64,000 nucleotides of DNA, from the NCBI GenBank assembly GCA_905182985.1, contig CAJJDN010000010.1:471838-535837 (forward strand), in the 5' to 3' direction. Below are positions 1 through 11,528 of this stretch, piece by piece. Position numbers and translations under genes: made by a program. Each line of letters starts with the position of its first letter. Positions within the stretch are counted from its first letter, which is position 1. This stretch comes from Paramecium sonneborni. Its lineage: Eukaryota > Ciliophora > Oligohymenophorea > Peniculida > Parameciidae. The notes under the pieces were generated by a model that did no database searches, was not told the origin of the DNA, and saw only the letters and a program-made list of their open reading frames with translations.

Positions 1-79
1 GCCAAAGAAACCAAGAAATGAGTAGAGATAATCAAAGTGTACATTTACAATAAAAATATTTAAAATCATTCATTTATAT

Positions 80-1746
80 ATGCTATACCAATTTGAAAGT
101 ACTCTCTTTCAAGCAGAATTCTTAGAAAAGTTTCCAAGTATAGAAGAATAGCCTTTTTTTTATAAATATAGAGCAAGAACATTATTATAATAATTATTGT
201 AAAAGACTTAAGACCCTTTATAATAAGCTATCATTCATTATTAATTAGGTGTCAATTATCTAGATTGTGAAGAAAATGGTGAATGTATTTTTTTAATTTC
301 TAATCAATCTAGCTAGAAAGAATATGGCGAAATCATTATAATTATTTTCATAGATTGAAAACATTGAAAATTACTTAACATATATTTAATCCATCTATAA
401 TCATTTAGGATTTTTAGCAGTCAATTTAGATGATAATGAAACTGGATTAGCAATTTTAGCTAAAGCTGAACGATTAGGTGAATATCTGATAGCAAAGGCA
501 GATCTTAAAAAAACAGCTTTTAAAATATAAGGAGGATTCGAGAAAGCACAAGAATTTTACACAATCACTTTGTTTTATATTGCATAAGCATATACAAAAC
601 TTGGAATCAAAGATAAAGTATAATCTAAATATTAAATTCATTTAGGCTGCTTATTATTGTGGTTAAACTATGTTAAGATAATTCAAATCTAAAACTTATG
701 AATTAAGAGATTTTGTTATTAATTGCATATCTTTATCTGAGTATTATTCAGGTGTTATGAATTTTGCTTAAGCTTTTTATCTCCTTTTAGTAGGAGAAGC
801 CGTCATACCAGAAGGAAAAAGAAAAAAATTGTATTTTATTTATCTTTAATCTTAGACGTGCTACTTTATAAATGGCATAAGGGAAAGTTATTGCAGATAT
901 GATGTCATATTGTGTTGATTGTATCAAGAGTAATCAATAAAATGACCCTAGTCTTTCTAAATTATTTAATAAATATAGTATCACCTTTGATGGTCTTAAT
1001 GTTAAATAATTAGTATTTCATATTTTTAATATATTTAGGTCTTTTAACCTAGTAAAACTTTTGATGAAATCAAATCCTTATTTAGATAAGCTAATACATT
1101 ATATAAAAAAGCCATGTCTATTTTTGTTTTAGATGGATTTGTAACTGAACATATTCAAATGCTTAGCGAAATCTCAATTATGTATAAAGTTATTATGAGT
1201 CTTGAAACTGATCCTAACAATATAATTGCATTTTTAGAAAAAAGATTAGATTTATTACTTCCTGTTTTTAATACTATAAATCCGAAAGCTTATTAAAATA
1301 CTTTTGAAAAATTATTAGTTGAAGTTGCTGAAATCAACAATGAATTATATGAATTTATTGTTAAATTTAATGAAATTGATGATTTCTCTGGAGGCAAAAG
1401 TAAAAAATTAACTGATAAAATGAATAAAGCTTGTCTTAATACAATCCAATATTATGAAAAAATTGTTGAATAATTAAAACTACTTGAAGAAAAATAAAGA
1501 GACTCAGCTTATTATTCATCCATAACTACAGCTTATTTCAATATTGCTAAAGCCTAATCTAAGTACTATTCTAAAGATAACAAAATTAAAGTTTCATATC
1601 TAGTTAATTCTTTAAATTAATACAAGTAATTGGTTTAATTTATTAATCAATAAAATCAACAAAATGAATTTTAAGCTGTTCTCTAGATATGCAAAGAAAT
1701 GATTTCAATTTTACCATCAAAAATTGATAGAATTAATTATATGTGA
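80..1746 (+). CDS. KIFBP: KIF-binding protein (KIFBP/KBP) homologue
   Basis: Spliced product is about 519 aa after removing introns 285-312, 618-645, 831-855 and 1013-1038 (25-28 nt); human KIFBP is about 620 aa. The frame contains the family's signature blocks in order: an early KYRAR-L segment, LGVNYLDCEENGE, a TPR-like block with TLFYIAQAYTKLG, the stretch VLDGFVTEHIQML followed by LETDPNN, and the C-terminal ISILPSKIDR. KIFBP is a TPR-rich protein that binds kinesin motor domains and regulates microtubule transport; that role is inferred from the family. The start is less sure: the same frame is open back to base 2 and another ATG lies at 18, so an upstream exon outside the window is possible. 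TGA at 1744-1746 ends it. Confidence 0.82.
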
Positions 1747-2115
1747 GTATATTTATAATTAAAAGTAAATATTATTTTGCTATTTTATTTTAATAATCAT
1801 TTATCATCAAAAATTTGTTTACTCTAACATTTCTTCCTTTATCTAATTTGCTAGCAATAAAGCTAGTTATTTTTAATTAAATCTTAGAAAATTGAATGAT
1901 TCATTTATAAATATTAATTTAAATTTTTATAAAGTCAATTAATAATCGAATGTATTATCTTTTTAAATAAAATTTATTTAATTAAAATATGATCTATTAA
2001 AAAAAATTTAATAATAAAAATTTCTATATTTATACTGTTATAATTAATAGTTGAAGAAAATTCTTTATAAAATATTAATTTTCTATTAGATGTAAAATAA
2101 AAAATTAAAACTAAT
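1747..2115. other. AT-rich intergenic spacer
   Basis: About 370 bp between two convergent genes. It is extremely AT-rich with TGAs or no codon structure in all frames. I see no gene, RNA or repeat in it; it presumably holds two 3' UTRs. Confidence 0.5.
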
Positions 2116-4631
2116 TCATGGTTATTATACTTATTAATTATAGTTTTTTTTTTCTCTAGGTTTTAGTTTAGAGCTATGTTTTGGTATTAGATCTATTAAT
2201 TATTTGCTTTTAAGAACCGAACATATTTACTTTTTTGGTTTTGATTCAACCCTTACTTTGTTGAGTTACAATAAATTTTATTTATAATTTTCAATAAGTT
2301 TAGCAAATAAAATGGATTTTTCAGAATCCATTTAATTTTATCTTTAATTTAGACTTGTATTTTGAGAATGTCCTTATAATTAATTAGATAGAGCAACAGA
2401 ATTTTTAAATCTTAATTCACTTTAAGGGACATTTTATGATTAGCTTCTCTATTTGTTATATATCTGGGGCATTTTGGTAAAATTATTAATGTTTTTAAAA
2501 GGACTGATAGGACTATTTTATTTGATAGATTTATTGGATAATTAAGAAGGTTTAGATGGAGAAGATAGATTAGATAGTTATTAGGTAGTTAATTAAATTA
2601 GCTTGATTCTTTATAATTTTTTTTCAATTATTCGATTATAACTATCTAAATCAATATCTAAAGACCAATTTAAAGATTTTTGAATATGTTCATTTTATGA
2701 ATTTAATTACTTAAAAATTCTATCCATATTTTATTATCTGCTTTAAAAATATAGAATTTATTCTTCTTAAATTCTAAGATAATATATATTTAAGATTACT
2801 TGTCAGCCGATTCAATTACTTCATATTATTTTGGAAAGATTTTGGTATAGAAATAATTCAATTTTTGATTATTTTTGATATTAATTGACCAATCATTTTG
2901 TATATGTTTTTTATTTGTAACTTCCATAGAATAAAATTGATTCTGGATTTCTTATTCTTAATGATTGCTATCCTGACTATGCATCTTAAAATTGATAGAG
3001 TATTACTCTTTTGATTTAAGCATCTTGTTGTCTATTTAAGATTAATTCAATTTAATGTCGACACTCTTAATAAATAGCAGAAATCAATGAATTCATAATT
3101 AATCTTTTGCTATCGAACTTTTAAGTTTGACAATTATAAATGGTCTATAGAAACTTAGAATTTTTGGATCTTATAATTTATCTTTTGGCTAACATTAATT
3201 AATAAGATTCAGATATTCTAGCAAGGAAACGCTAGATTAATCTATAAATTTAAATTAGATTAGATACTTAAATTCTGATTCATTGATAGTTTAATGATGA
3301 ATCAATTGATTTTATANCTTATTAATTATAGTTTTTTTTTTCTCTAGGTTTTAGTTTAGAGCTATGTTTTGGTATTAGATCTATTAATTATTTGCTTTTA
3401 AGAACCGAACATATTTACTTTTTTGGTTTTGATTCAACCCTTACTTTGTTGAGTTACAATAAATTTTATTTATAATTTTCAATAAGTTTAGCAAATAAAA
3501 TGGATTTTTCAGAATCCATTTAATTTTATCTTTAATTTAGACTTGTATTTTGAGAATGTCCTTATAATTAATTAGATAGAGCAACAGAATTTTTAAATCT
3601 TAATTCACTTTAAGGGACATTTTATGATTAGCTTCTCTATTTGTTATATATCTGGGGCATTTTGGTAAAATTATTAATGTTTTTAAAAGGACTGATAGGA
3701 CTATTTTATTTGATAGATTTATTGGATAATTAAGAAGGTTTAGATGGAGAAGATAGATTAGATAGTTATTAGGTAGTTAATTAAATTAGCTTGATTCTTT
3801 ATAATTTTTTTTCAATTATTCGATTATAACTATCTAAATCAATATCTAAAGACCAATTTAAAGATTTTTGAATATGTTCATTTTATGAATTTAATTACTT
3901 AAAAATTCTATCCATATTTTATTATCTGCTTTAAAAATATAGAATTTATTCTTCTTAAATTCTAAGATAATATATATTTAAGATTACTTGTCAGCCGATT
4001 CAATTACTTCATATTATTTTGGAAAGATTTTGGTATAGAAATAATTCAATTTTTGATTATTTTTGATATTAATTGACCAATCATTTTGTATATGTTTTTT
4101 ATTTGTAACTTCCATAGAATAAAATTGATTCTGGATTTCTTATTCTTAATGATTGCTATCCTGACTATGCATCTTAAAATTGATAGAGTATTACTCTTTT
4201 GATTTAAGCATCTTGTTGTCTATTTAAGATTAATTCAATTTAATGTCGACACTCTTAATAAATAGCAGAAATCAATGAATTCATAATTAATCTTTTGCTA
4301 TCGAACTTTTAAGTTTGACAATTATAAATGGTCTATAGAAACTTAGAATTTTTGGATCTTATAATTTATCTTTTGGCTAACATTAATTAATAAGATTCAG
4401 ATATTCTAGCAAGGAAACGCTAGATTAATCTATAAATTTAAATTAGATTAGATACTTAAATTCTGATTCATTGATAGTTTAATGATGAATCAATTGATTT
4501 TATAAGGAAGTTTCATGAATAGCTAAACGATGATACATATCATCAAGTTCTTTAGAAGTTTTTTAAGATAGTAAAGAGAGACAACATAATTACTTGAATA
4601 AAGTGTTAAGAGTATCCTGAGTTTATTCCAT
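2116..4631 (-). CDS. Gln/Ser-rich coiled-coil protein, split by assembly artefact
   Basis: The start codon lies at 4629-4631 in unique sequence; the body lies in a 1187-bp block present twice (2130-3316 and 3318-4504), and the stop TGA (2116-2118) lies just beyond the left copy. Removing one copy plus the single N gives a continuous frame with introns 4430-4455, 4173-4194 and 3962-3987 (26, 22, 26 nt), exactly 418 codons. The product is polar, Gln/Lys/Ser-rich, with helical stretches (ELDDMYHRLAIHE; LARISESYQLMLAKRQ) and a low-complexity Ser/Pro middle (SSPSKPSQ). I do not recognise the family. Not a real gene duplication. It lies 49 bp downstream of TAF9 in the same orientation. Confidence 0.6.
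2130..3316. repeat. Left copy of 1187-bp direct duplicate (unmerged contig overlap)
   Basis: Begins cttattaattatag and ends gattttata. It is identical along its length, as far as I compared line by line, to 3318-4504. It ends exactly at the single N at 3317, as expected if one contig ends here. Confidence 0.9.
3317..3317. other. Assembly gap, single N
   Basis: One ambiguous base separating two identical 1187-bp blocks. A one-base gap is the usual placeholder for a negative-size gap between contigs that really overlap. Confidence 0.9.
3318..4504. repeat. Right copy of 1187-bp direct duplicate
   Basis: Starts immediately after the N with cttattaattatag and leaves identity with the left copy after gattttata at 4504. 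It runs on into the 5' part of the split gene, showing that this copy belongs to the right-hand contig. Confidence 0.9.
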
Positions 4632-4680
4632 TAAAGTGAATTTTAATATTAATTTACAAATGATTATAATATAATATAGA

Positions 4681-5201
4681 TCATTGATCTTCCTCCATTT
4701 CAATATTAAGCTTCTTTCTTCCTAATTTAGGTGCTTATTGTTATTATTGTTATTTATTGGGATTCTTTTCAATTTCCATTTATTATTAAACTAGTGGTAT
4801 TGAATCAGATTGAGTTTTAACAATAACTTAAAAATTAGGTTTTTAAAGCTTATTAGTTTCTCCATTAGGTAATCTAGCTCCATAATTAGTCTAATCTTTA
4901 GGTTGATCATTCAATTATTGATTATTCTTATCTGATGCTAATTAAATTAGATCATTTGTATTAATGCTTGGATTTTATAGATATTCATAAGCTATTCTAA
5001 CATAATTATATCATTTAAAAACTTTATATCATCAGTTGTAATATTTTATCTCTTTTACATATCAGCTAAGTTTGATGCTCCATCTAAAATAGTTTTCATA
5101 AGCTTCTTAGCATACTCATTGAGTTGATGAACAACATTCTCTTCATAAATGCAACCATGATATTCTAATAGCTATTTAGTTAATTCTGCTGTTGTAGTCA
5201 T
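4681..5201 (-). CDS. TAF9: TAF9-like TFIID subunit (histone fold)
   Basis: 164 aa after removing one 26-nt intron (4997-5022). The N-terminal half is a histone-fold: a first helix (ELTKQLLEYHGC), a long central helix (VVHQLNEYAKKLMKTILDGA), then TTDDIKIAYEYL, matching TAF9's VDVDDVKLAI region, which the intron splits. The C-terminal half is Gln/Asn-rich and ends GRKKLNIEMEEDQ. TAF9 pairs with TAF6 in TFIID/SAGA at RNA polymerase II promoters. The start is forced: no other Met precedes the first helix. Its start codon is only 13 bp from that of the divergent kinase gene. Confidence 0.82.
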
Positions 5202-5214
5202 TAATAAATTAAAA
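5202..5214. promoter_or_regulatory. 13-bp shared spacer between divergent start codons
   Basis: Only 13 AT-only bases separate the TAF9 ATG (5199-5201, minus) from the kinase ATG (5215-5217, plus). Any promoter must overlap the coding regions or act in both directions with near-zero 5' UTR. Inferred from the two start assignments, both well supported. Confidence 0.5.
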
Positions 5215-6537
5215 ATGGGAAATTGCACACTCAAATCAGCAGAGTCAGAAGATTAAACAGGTATTATTATTTACATATTATAGTCATTTCTATCTCTAAT
5301 TTCACACAGAAGAGTGTTATAGGCAAGGGAGGTTTTGGAAAGGTAAGATAAAAGAAAATAATAAAGGAAATTAGGTCTGGATGGTTGAGAACAAAAAGTC
5401 AAAAAGTTTATATGCAATGAAAATTATGTCAAAAGCAAAGTAAATTATCTTAAAATTTTCAATTAGGATCATTGCTAAGAAAAGTGTCTAATCAGTAATG
5501 AATGAATTATAACTACTTAGTTAATTGAAACACAAGTATTTCAATAACTTTGATATAGCTTTATTATTAATATGTAAGCAGCATTCTAGGATCGAGACAA
5601 TCTCTATTTAGTCATGGATTTATTAACAGGTGGAGATCTTAGATACCATCTTTGTAAATAGAGAAAATTTACAGAAGAACAAACTAGTACTCAAAAATAA
5701 ACAAAATAGAATTCTTTGTGGTTTGTATAATAGTCTCTTTGGAATATTTACATGTCAATGGAATTCTTCATCGTGATGTGAAACCAGAAAATTTAGTATT
5801 TGATGATAAAGGATACTTAAAATTGACTGATATGGGAATCGCTCGTTAATGGAAACCAGAAAATGCATAAGATACAAGTGGAACTCCTGGATACATGGCT
5901 CCAGAAGTTATGTGCAGTAATATTTATAATTTTCTATTCTAATTTTATAGGATAAAATCATGGAGTAGGTGTTGATTATTATGCACTTGGAGTTATTGTT
6001 TATGAATGCATTATGGGGAAAAGACCTTATGTTGGGAAAAGTCGATAGGAAATTAGAGATTAAGTAATTGCAAAATAAGTTTAAATAAAAAACACAGATA
6101 TCCCTGCTGGATGGTCATTAGAAGCTGTAGATTTTGCAAATAAAGTTATAAATAAATAATTTAGATATAGTTAATATAAAGAAAGCCTGCTAATAGATTA
6201 GGTGTGAATGGTCCAGATGAAGTAAAGGCTCATTAATGGTTTAAAGATTATTCTTGGGATAAATTATTAGATAGATAATTAACAGCTCCTTACATTCCAA
6301 AGGATGATGAAATGGTTTAAATAGCTAATGAAAATCGAAGAGATTCTGTTAATGAGATTGATCCTGAAAGTGTTCTAAGTTTAAGAAGAAACTCTGTCTA
6401 AGGCATTCATTTTTATTTATTATTTAGCTTAATTTGGAGGTTATAGTTTTAATGGAAGCAATAACAACAATAACAATGCTAAACCTTAATCCACTAATGT
6501 TAGTGTACCAGCAATATTGTCTACAAAGGCTAATTGA
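5215..6537 (+). CDS. STK32/YANK-like Ser/Thr kinase, N-myristoylated
   Basis: Begins MGNCTLKS, an N-myristoylation plus palmitoylation-type start, as in animal STK32A. Kinase motifs in order: GKGGFGKVW, AMKIMSK (lysine), LLTGGDLRYHL, HRDVKPEN, LTDMGIA in place of DFG (STK32 has DFN), GTPGYMAPEV, then VGVDYYALGV. A C-terminal extension (RKPANRLGVNG; GGYSFNG followed by six Asn) ends KAN-TGA. Introns: 5261-5283, 5343-5374, then four more within the catalytic domain at AKA/RII, KHK, EQT and APEVMC, one at FANK/LIQRK, plus an apparent GC-AG intron near 6402-6426. Membrane-associated AGC-group kinase; substrates unknown. Divergent from TAF9 with a 13-bp spacer. Confidence 0.82.
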
Positions 6538-6587
6538 TTTATGATAAAATATTTAATATATGTATATGAATGTACTAAAATGTAAAA

Positions 6588-6973
6588 TCAGTCAAACAAA
6601 CCACCCATATCAACATCTTCTTCTGGTTCTGGGGCCTTTTCAACTGGTTTAGGTGCTTCTTATTTGGCAGCAACTGGAGCTTAAGCTTAGGTTGGAGCAC
6701 TTGATGCAGCTTAACAATTATTAATCATTATATACCTCCTCCTCCTAATTAGAGAGTACCTACTTTTTTTAATCCTTCACTGATAACATCAGAAAGTGTT
6801 TTGCCTTTCAATGCATCTACAATTCCCTTTATTTAATCATCAGCTCCTTAGGCACCTACTTCACTCAATAATCCCTTAATGTCTGCCTCAGCTACAATTT
6901 CATTGATATATAAATTACTTGGTTGAGCCTTTCCTCCCAAAACTAACAAAGCATAAGCTGCGACGTATTACAT
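6588..6973 (-). CDS. RPLP2: 60S acidic ribosomal stalk protein P2
   Basis: 119 aa with one 26-nt intron (6710-6735). N-terminus MQYVAAYALLVLGGKAQPS matches the P2 dimerisation domain. The middle reads DALKGKTLSDVISEGLKKVG; a Gly hinge then an Ala/Pro/Gln-rich linker leads to the acidic tail EEDVDMGGLFD, the conserved P-protein end that binds elongation factors. Lengths and both termini are typical of P2 rather than P0 or P1. Highly expressed translation protein; it has one of the longest upstream spacers in the window. Confidence 0.93.
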
Positions 6974-7490
6974 TGTATTTATTTAAAAAATTATTTTTAA
7001 ATTATGCTATATTCCTTTCACACTTTTATTTAAATCTTATTAAAGAAATAAATATTTTTTAATACTTATCCTCCTCATCTTATTTAACTCTATCTAAGAC
7101 CTTCAAAAATTGCTTTAAATTTCAAATATATTCTTATATTTTATACAATCAAATACAAATTTAGATTATTTTTTTTAATTAAATCTTTCCTTCTTTCACC
7201 CTATATCATCTAAAGATTAGAAGATTTTATTTTTAATTAATTATTCAAAAAAAGATCTTCTACTTAATCTTTTCATAATATATTATTCAAAAAAATAGAT
7301 TGATTTTTTTTCAATAAAAATTTATTTAGAGAAAATAATGGATATTTATTTTTAATATATTATCTAAAATAAGATTTTGTAAAGAAAATGTTTAAAATAT
7401 TTATACATTATTGATGATATAAAATAAAAAATACATTAAAATCAATTTTTCAAAAATAGAATATATATAAATATAAATATAAAATTTTGA
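6974..7490. other. 517-bp AT-rich spacer upstream of RPLP2
   Basis: Lies between the RPLP2 start and the stop of the downstream kinase. It contains A/T runs and two similar stretches (ttattcaaaaaaagatcttc near 7242 and ttattcaaaaaaatagattg near 7284) but no supportable gene. It probably holds the RPLP2 promoter. Confidence 0.4.
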
Positions 7491-9086
7491 TCAATTTTCA
7501 ACATCATTATCATCATGAATCTTAGAAACAAAATTGTTTATCTGAGGTGTTTCAGGTTCTTCTTTAATAATTCTTAATCTTTAAGAAAATGTAATTTTTG
7601 ATTGTTATTGTTACAAGGATTATTTTGATTGTTAGGTTTATAGTTATTATATTTCATCTAATGCTTCAAATGAGGAATTACTATCACAGTAATTAATAAC
7701 ATCAAAAAGATCAGAAACATCTTCAGGATTAGATTTAAGAGAGCATTTATTCAGATTCATAGAAGTAATGGATTATTAAAAGTGGATTGATTTATCTCTA
7801 ATTTATTGACTAGATTCTTTGAAACCAATTATAATTTATCCATGAATTTTATTAAAATTGGTTTTATCAATGAAATTTTCATTAACATTGGTAACAGATT
7901 ATTGAAAGATTTTAACATTAGCTTACATAGATCTCACAAGACCCAAAAGTGGTTTTTCACTTGAACTAGTAAATATATCATCTTTGGATTTTACTATAAA
8001 ATATCTTGGAATAAGTTTTGGTTAATAAAGCCAAGGATGAAGAAGAGCCTCTTTAAAATGATTAATTAGATTTTTACCTTAAGATGTAATTCTTTTTTCT
8101 GGATCCCATTTCAATAATCTTTTAATGAAATCAATAATTAATGGAGGTAAATTAAGAAAGGATTCTTCTTTTAAATGACCAGTATATTCAGTTTAAGTAG
8201 AAAAACTTTCCATTTGATTTTCTTAATCTAAAGGTAATCTTCCACATAACATTTAATAACAAACAACTCCAATAGCCCAAATATCAATTTTCTTAGAATA
8301 TCCTGATCCTGTCCATAATTCCGGAGCTTGATATGGCATTGTTCCAGTAACAGTCCACATAAGATTGTTTTTAATGTCTTTACAACTTTTTTCAGTAACA
8401 AGAAATCTTTTTGAAACACCAAAATCAATTAATTTAATCTAATTAGAATCACTATCAAAAACTATATTATCTGGTTTAATATCTCTATGACATAATCCAA
8501 CTTTATGTATATATGATACTGCTTCAAATAATTATCTAATAATTAAACGAACTTATTCATATTCCAAAATCTATCTTTCTTTAAGAATTTATTAAAGACT
8601 TGGATATGGTAAATATTCCATTACAAGATATGAACATTCCATATTAGGATCTATATAAAGCATATTAGTTTTGCATATATATGGATGATTTAAAGAGACT
8701 GTATTAAGGAATGTTTATTTCATAATATCTGTTATTTCAGGGTCTGGATTCCTAGTAATTTTAACAGCATAGGTTTCATCAGGATTTGTAATTTACCAAC
8801 ATTAACGAACTACTGCATGAGCACCTTCTCCTAATATCTTACCTATTTAATACTAATTTTAAAATGATTGTTTCATCTACTCTAATTATTTTTTATTTGA
8901 GATATAATCTATCAATTTAGTTGACTCTTCTTTAAATTCACTTTAACTTGAACAGTGTACGTATTCTAATATTTAAGAACATTAGTTTATTATTTCATCA
9001 GCATACTATTTTTATTAAGACTCATTTTTAAATAAATCACTCTTCAATTTATTCCTTAGTCTTTCAAAGTTACCTTTTTTGTCCAT
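7491..9086 (-). CDS. CAMK-like serine/threonine protein kinase
   Basis: Uninterrupted 531-aa frame, no intron. N-terminal about 95 residues are charged and helical. Kinase domain: [12 protein letters not shown] (Gly loop), YAVKITRN (Lys), [67 protein letters not shown]. All catalytic residues are present. After the domain a 140-residue Ser/Gln-rich tail carries poly-Gln runs and ends HDDNDVEN. No EF-hands, so not a CDPK. The best description is a ciliate CAMK-group kinase; substrate unknown. It lies 80 bp from the rhomboid-like gene in the same orientation. Confidence 0.88.
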
Positions 9087-9166
9087 TTTAACTTCGTTTT
9101 TTATTTTAATATTATTATATAGACTCAATTTGATATTTCAATTAAAAATTAATCAAATATTAAAAC

Positions 9167-10076
9167 TCATTGTTATTCAATTGGATGTGATGGCATCCTA
9201 AACGAAAAAAAAAAATATATAAATCCAGTAAAGTACATGAAAATTACTCCCAACCCTACAAATTTCATTTTAGTTCTTTAAAAATTTCTATTTTAAGTTG
9301 GCTAAATCAATCCAATTACAATTCCAATTAAGAAACTACCATAAATTCCAAAGATTAATGAATTTTTATAAAAAAATCCAATTATTCCAATTATTAATAT
9401 AAAAATAGTTACTTACATAATTACTTATCTTGCCTCATCCTTATCATTTAAATATTTTAAATACCTATTATGCATTTTAAATTATAAACCCAAACATTAG
9501 ACCAATCATTCCAAAAACACAAAATGAATTTCCTTCAATGTTTTAATCGTAAAATACTATAAAAGTTATTGATCCAGCAATTCCTGTAGATAAATATAAT
9601 AATAAGGTTGTTTTTTTATTTATAAACTTTTCCACCATCGAAACTATAATAACTTATAACAATAATTCTCCACATAAATCTTTAACATTATTAAATATGA
9701 ATAGACAAGTTATTAAACGATAGAACTCTAATTTATATTTCACATTATATGCCGAACATCTTCCAAAAGTTTCAAGAGTTTCATCTGAGAACTCTTTTGT
9801 AAATAATATTTAAATACTATACACAAAATTGCTTTCTAAAGATTGAAATCCCCAAAGAAACACATAAAAATAAACAATGATAATTGAATCAATGAAATTA
9901 TGGCTGTAAATGACATTAAAGTAAAATTTGGACAGCAATAATCTTTAATAGTTGAATAACAATTTTCTTCTCTTGGATCAGATAATATTAAAGTATCTTC
10001 AGTTTAATACATTTTTACTTTCAAATAAAAAATCAGGCATATTGTCAAACTCAGAATGCCTTCCTGCTCCTTACAT
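9167..10076 (-). CDS. Rhomboid-like polytopic membrane protein, probably inactive
   Basis: 278 aa after removing introns 9997-10018, 9836-9861 and 9440-9464. Features: a hydrophobic first segment (SFTAIISLIQLSLFIF), FGRCSAYNVKYKLEFYRLITCLFIF (rhomboid L1/TM2 region), YLSTGIAGSITFIVF, then GNSFCVFGMIG where the serine occupies the catalytic GxS position, and further helices to the C-terminus (about six or seven in all). The TM6 histidine is not visible: the aligned segment reads NSLIFGIYGSFLIG. Rhomboids need Ser plus His, so this looks like a pseudoprotease, with low certainty because the alignment is by eye. Confidence 0.68.
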
Positions 10077-10593
10077 TAAATTAAAATTATATTTTTATTT
10101 TTACCTAAAAAATTTAATGTTAAAATAATGTACGTTTTGGAATACAAGATTATTTCGGAATTAAAATTCAAAATATCTATTATCTATATTATCTAATATC
10201 ATTATATCTCTTACAATTATTTTAGAATTGCAAATTAATGAGTATAATTACATTTCATTAATCAATAAGAATTCTAATCTAAATCTTATATACATAATCA
10301 GAATAACGATTTTTTTTTCAGAAATGGAAAATTAATAACACACTTATATCAGATATTTAGTAACTCTTGTAAACTCAATTTTATAATTATTTTTTTATAA
10401 TTTAGAAACCTGAAAAAATGTTTGATATAATATGAATATATATTTAAGATATATAAAAGAACATAATGTGTTTTAAATATTATAAATGATGCTATAAAAA
10501 TATTGATTCTCTAATAAACAATAAAAAATTCTCTGACATTTATTATTATGTGAAAATATTTATAATCTGAAACGATTTTTATTTTAATTTATT
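10077..10593. other. 517-bp AT-rich intergenic region
   Basis: Divergent spacer between the rhomboid-like gene and the SHIPPO-repeat gene. Many TGAs and A/T runs; no gene, RNA or repeat that I can support. Confidence 0.4.
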
Positions 10594-11297
10594 ATGATAA
10601 ATAATGAGAATAACTCTTAACATCTTAAAAGTAAACCTCTATTTTCAGTAATGAAATTGATAAATAACAATACATTTCGTGGATAATTTAGTGAACCTAA
10701 TTAACTTAGCTCAAGCATTCTATAATAAACAAATCCATAATTATCATTTCCAAGAGCAGAAAGATTCTTATCTCATCATGCTCCTTAGCTTCCATCCCCA
10801 AAATATCTATGTTTAACAGACACAAAAACAAAAAGGGCTACATCATTTGGATTTGGAAACAAATAACTTAGACCATTAGATCTTGAAAAAAGAGATTAAT
10901 TAAATCCTGCTCCTGGAACATATGATATTAAATAGACATCCTGTAGATCCTGTAGCTTTGGAATGAAGTTATAATCATTAAGAGGTTTTGATGTTCCAGG
11001 ACCTGGATCATATGATTTAAAATTGATAAATAAAACAAAAGCTTTTAGTATATATGGCAAAATCAAGTATGAACTTAAAATTTTATTTTTAGTTCTGATA
11101 TAAAATTACCCAAAACTGCTTCTCCAACAACTTACCTTCCCACTGATAAAATTATTTAAAACAATAGATTTAAATAAATCACATTTGGAATTGGAGATAG
11201 ACCATTACCTGGTTTAAAAAATGATTCTCCTGGACCAGGAACGTATGCTTTGAAATCTGTTTTTGAAATCAAATCAAAAAAAAAAACCTAATAATGA
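10594..11297 (+). CDS. SHIPPO/STPG-repeat (ODF3-like) axonemal protein
   Basis: 225 aa after one 26-nt intron (11067-11092). Three proline-glycine repeats typical of the SHIPPO family are spaced along it: NPAPGTYDIK, VPGPGSYDLK and SPGPGTYALKS, with intervening SFGFGNK/SFGMK/TFGIGDRP elements. Members (ODF3/CIMAP, STPG) bind inside or on axonemal microtubules in cilia and sperm tails, so a ciliary microtubule role is inferred. The start at 10594 is in frame with an inner Met (10651) and adds MINNENNSQHLKSKP; either could be used. Confidence 0.82.
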
Positions 11298-11528
11298 TGA
11301 CTTCTATATTAATATAATGTTTTTTCATATAAAAATAAAATAATCTTTTCACCACCTAAATCTATCGAATTATTTAATTTTTTCGAATATATGATATAAA
11401 CTATTTTATTATTAATAGGAACCATTTAAACATGAAAAATAATTGATAAGAATTTCATATTGAATTAAATTTAAGTAAATCTATATATACAAAAATTCTC
11501 TTATATTATTATATAATCAAGTTTTAGT

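Noticed and set aside
2130..4504. Tandem gene duplication of a Gln-rich gene
   Set aside because: The identity is perfect, the copies meet exactly at an N, and only one start and one stop exist outside the copies; unmerged contigs explain this better.
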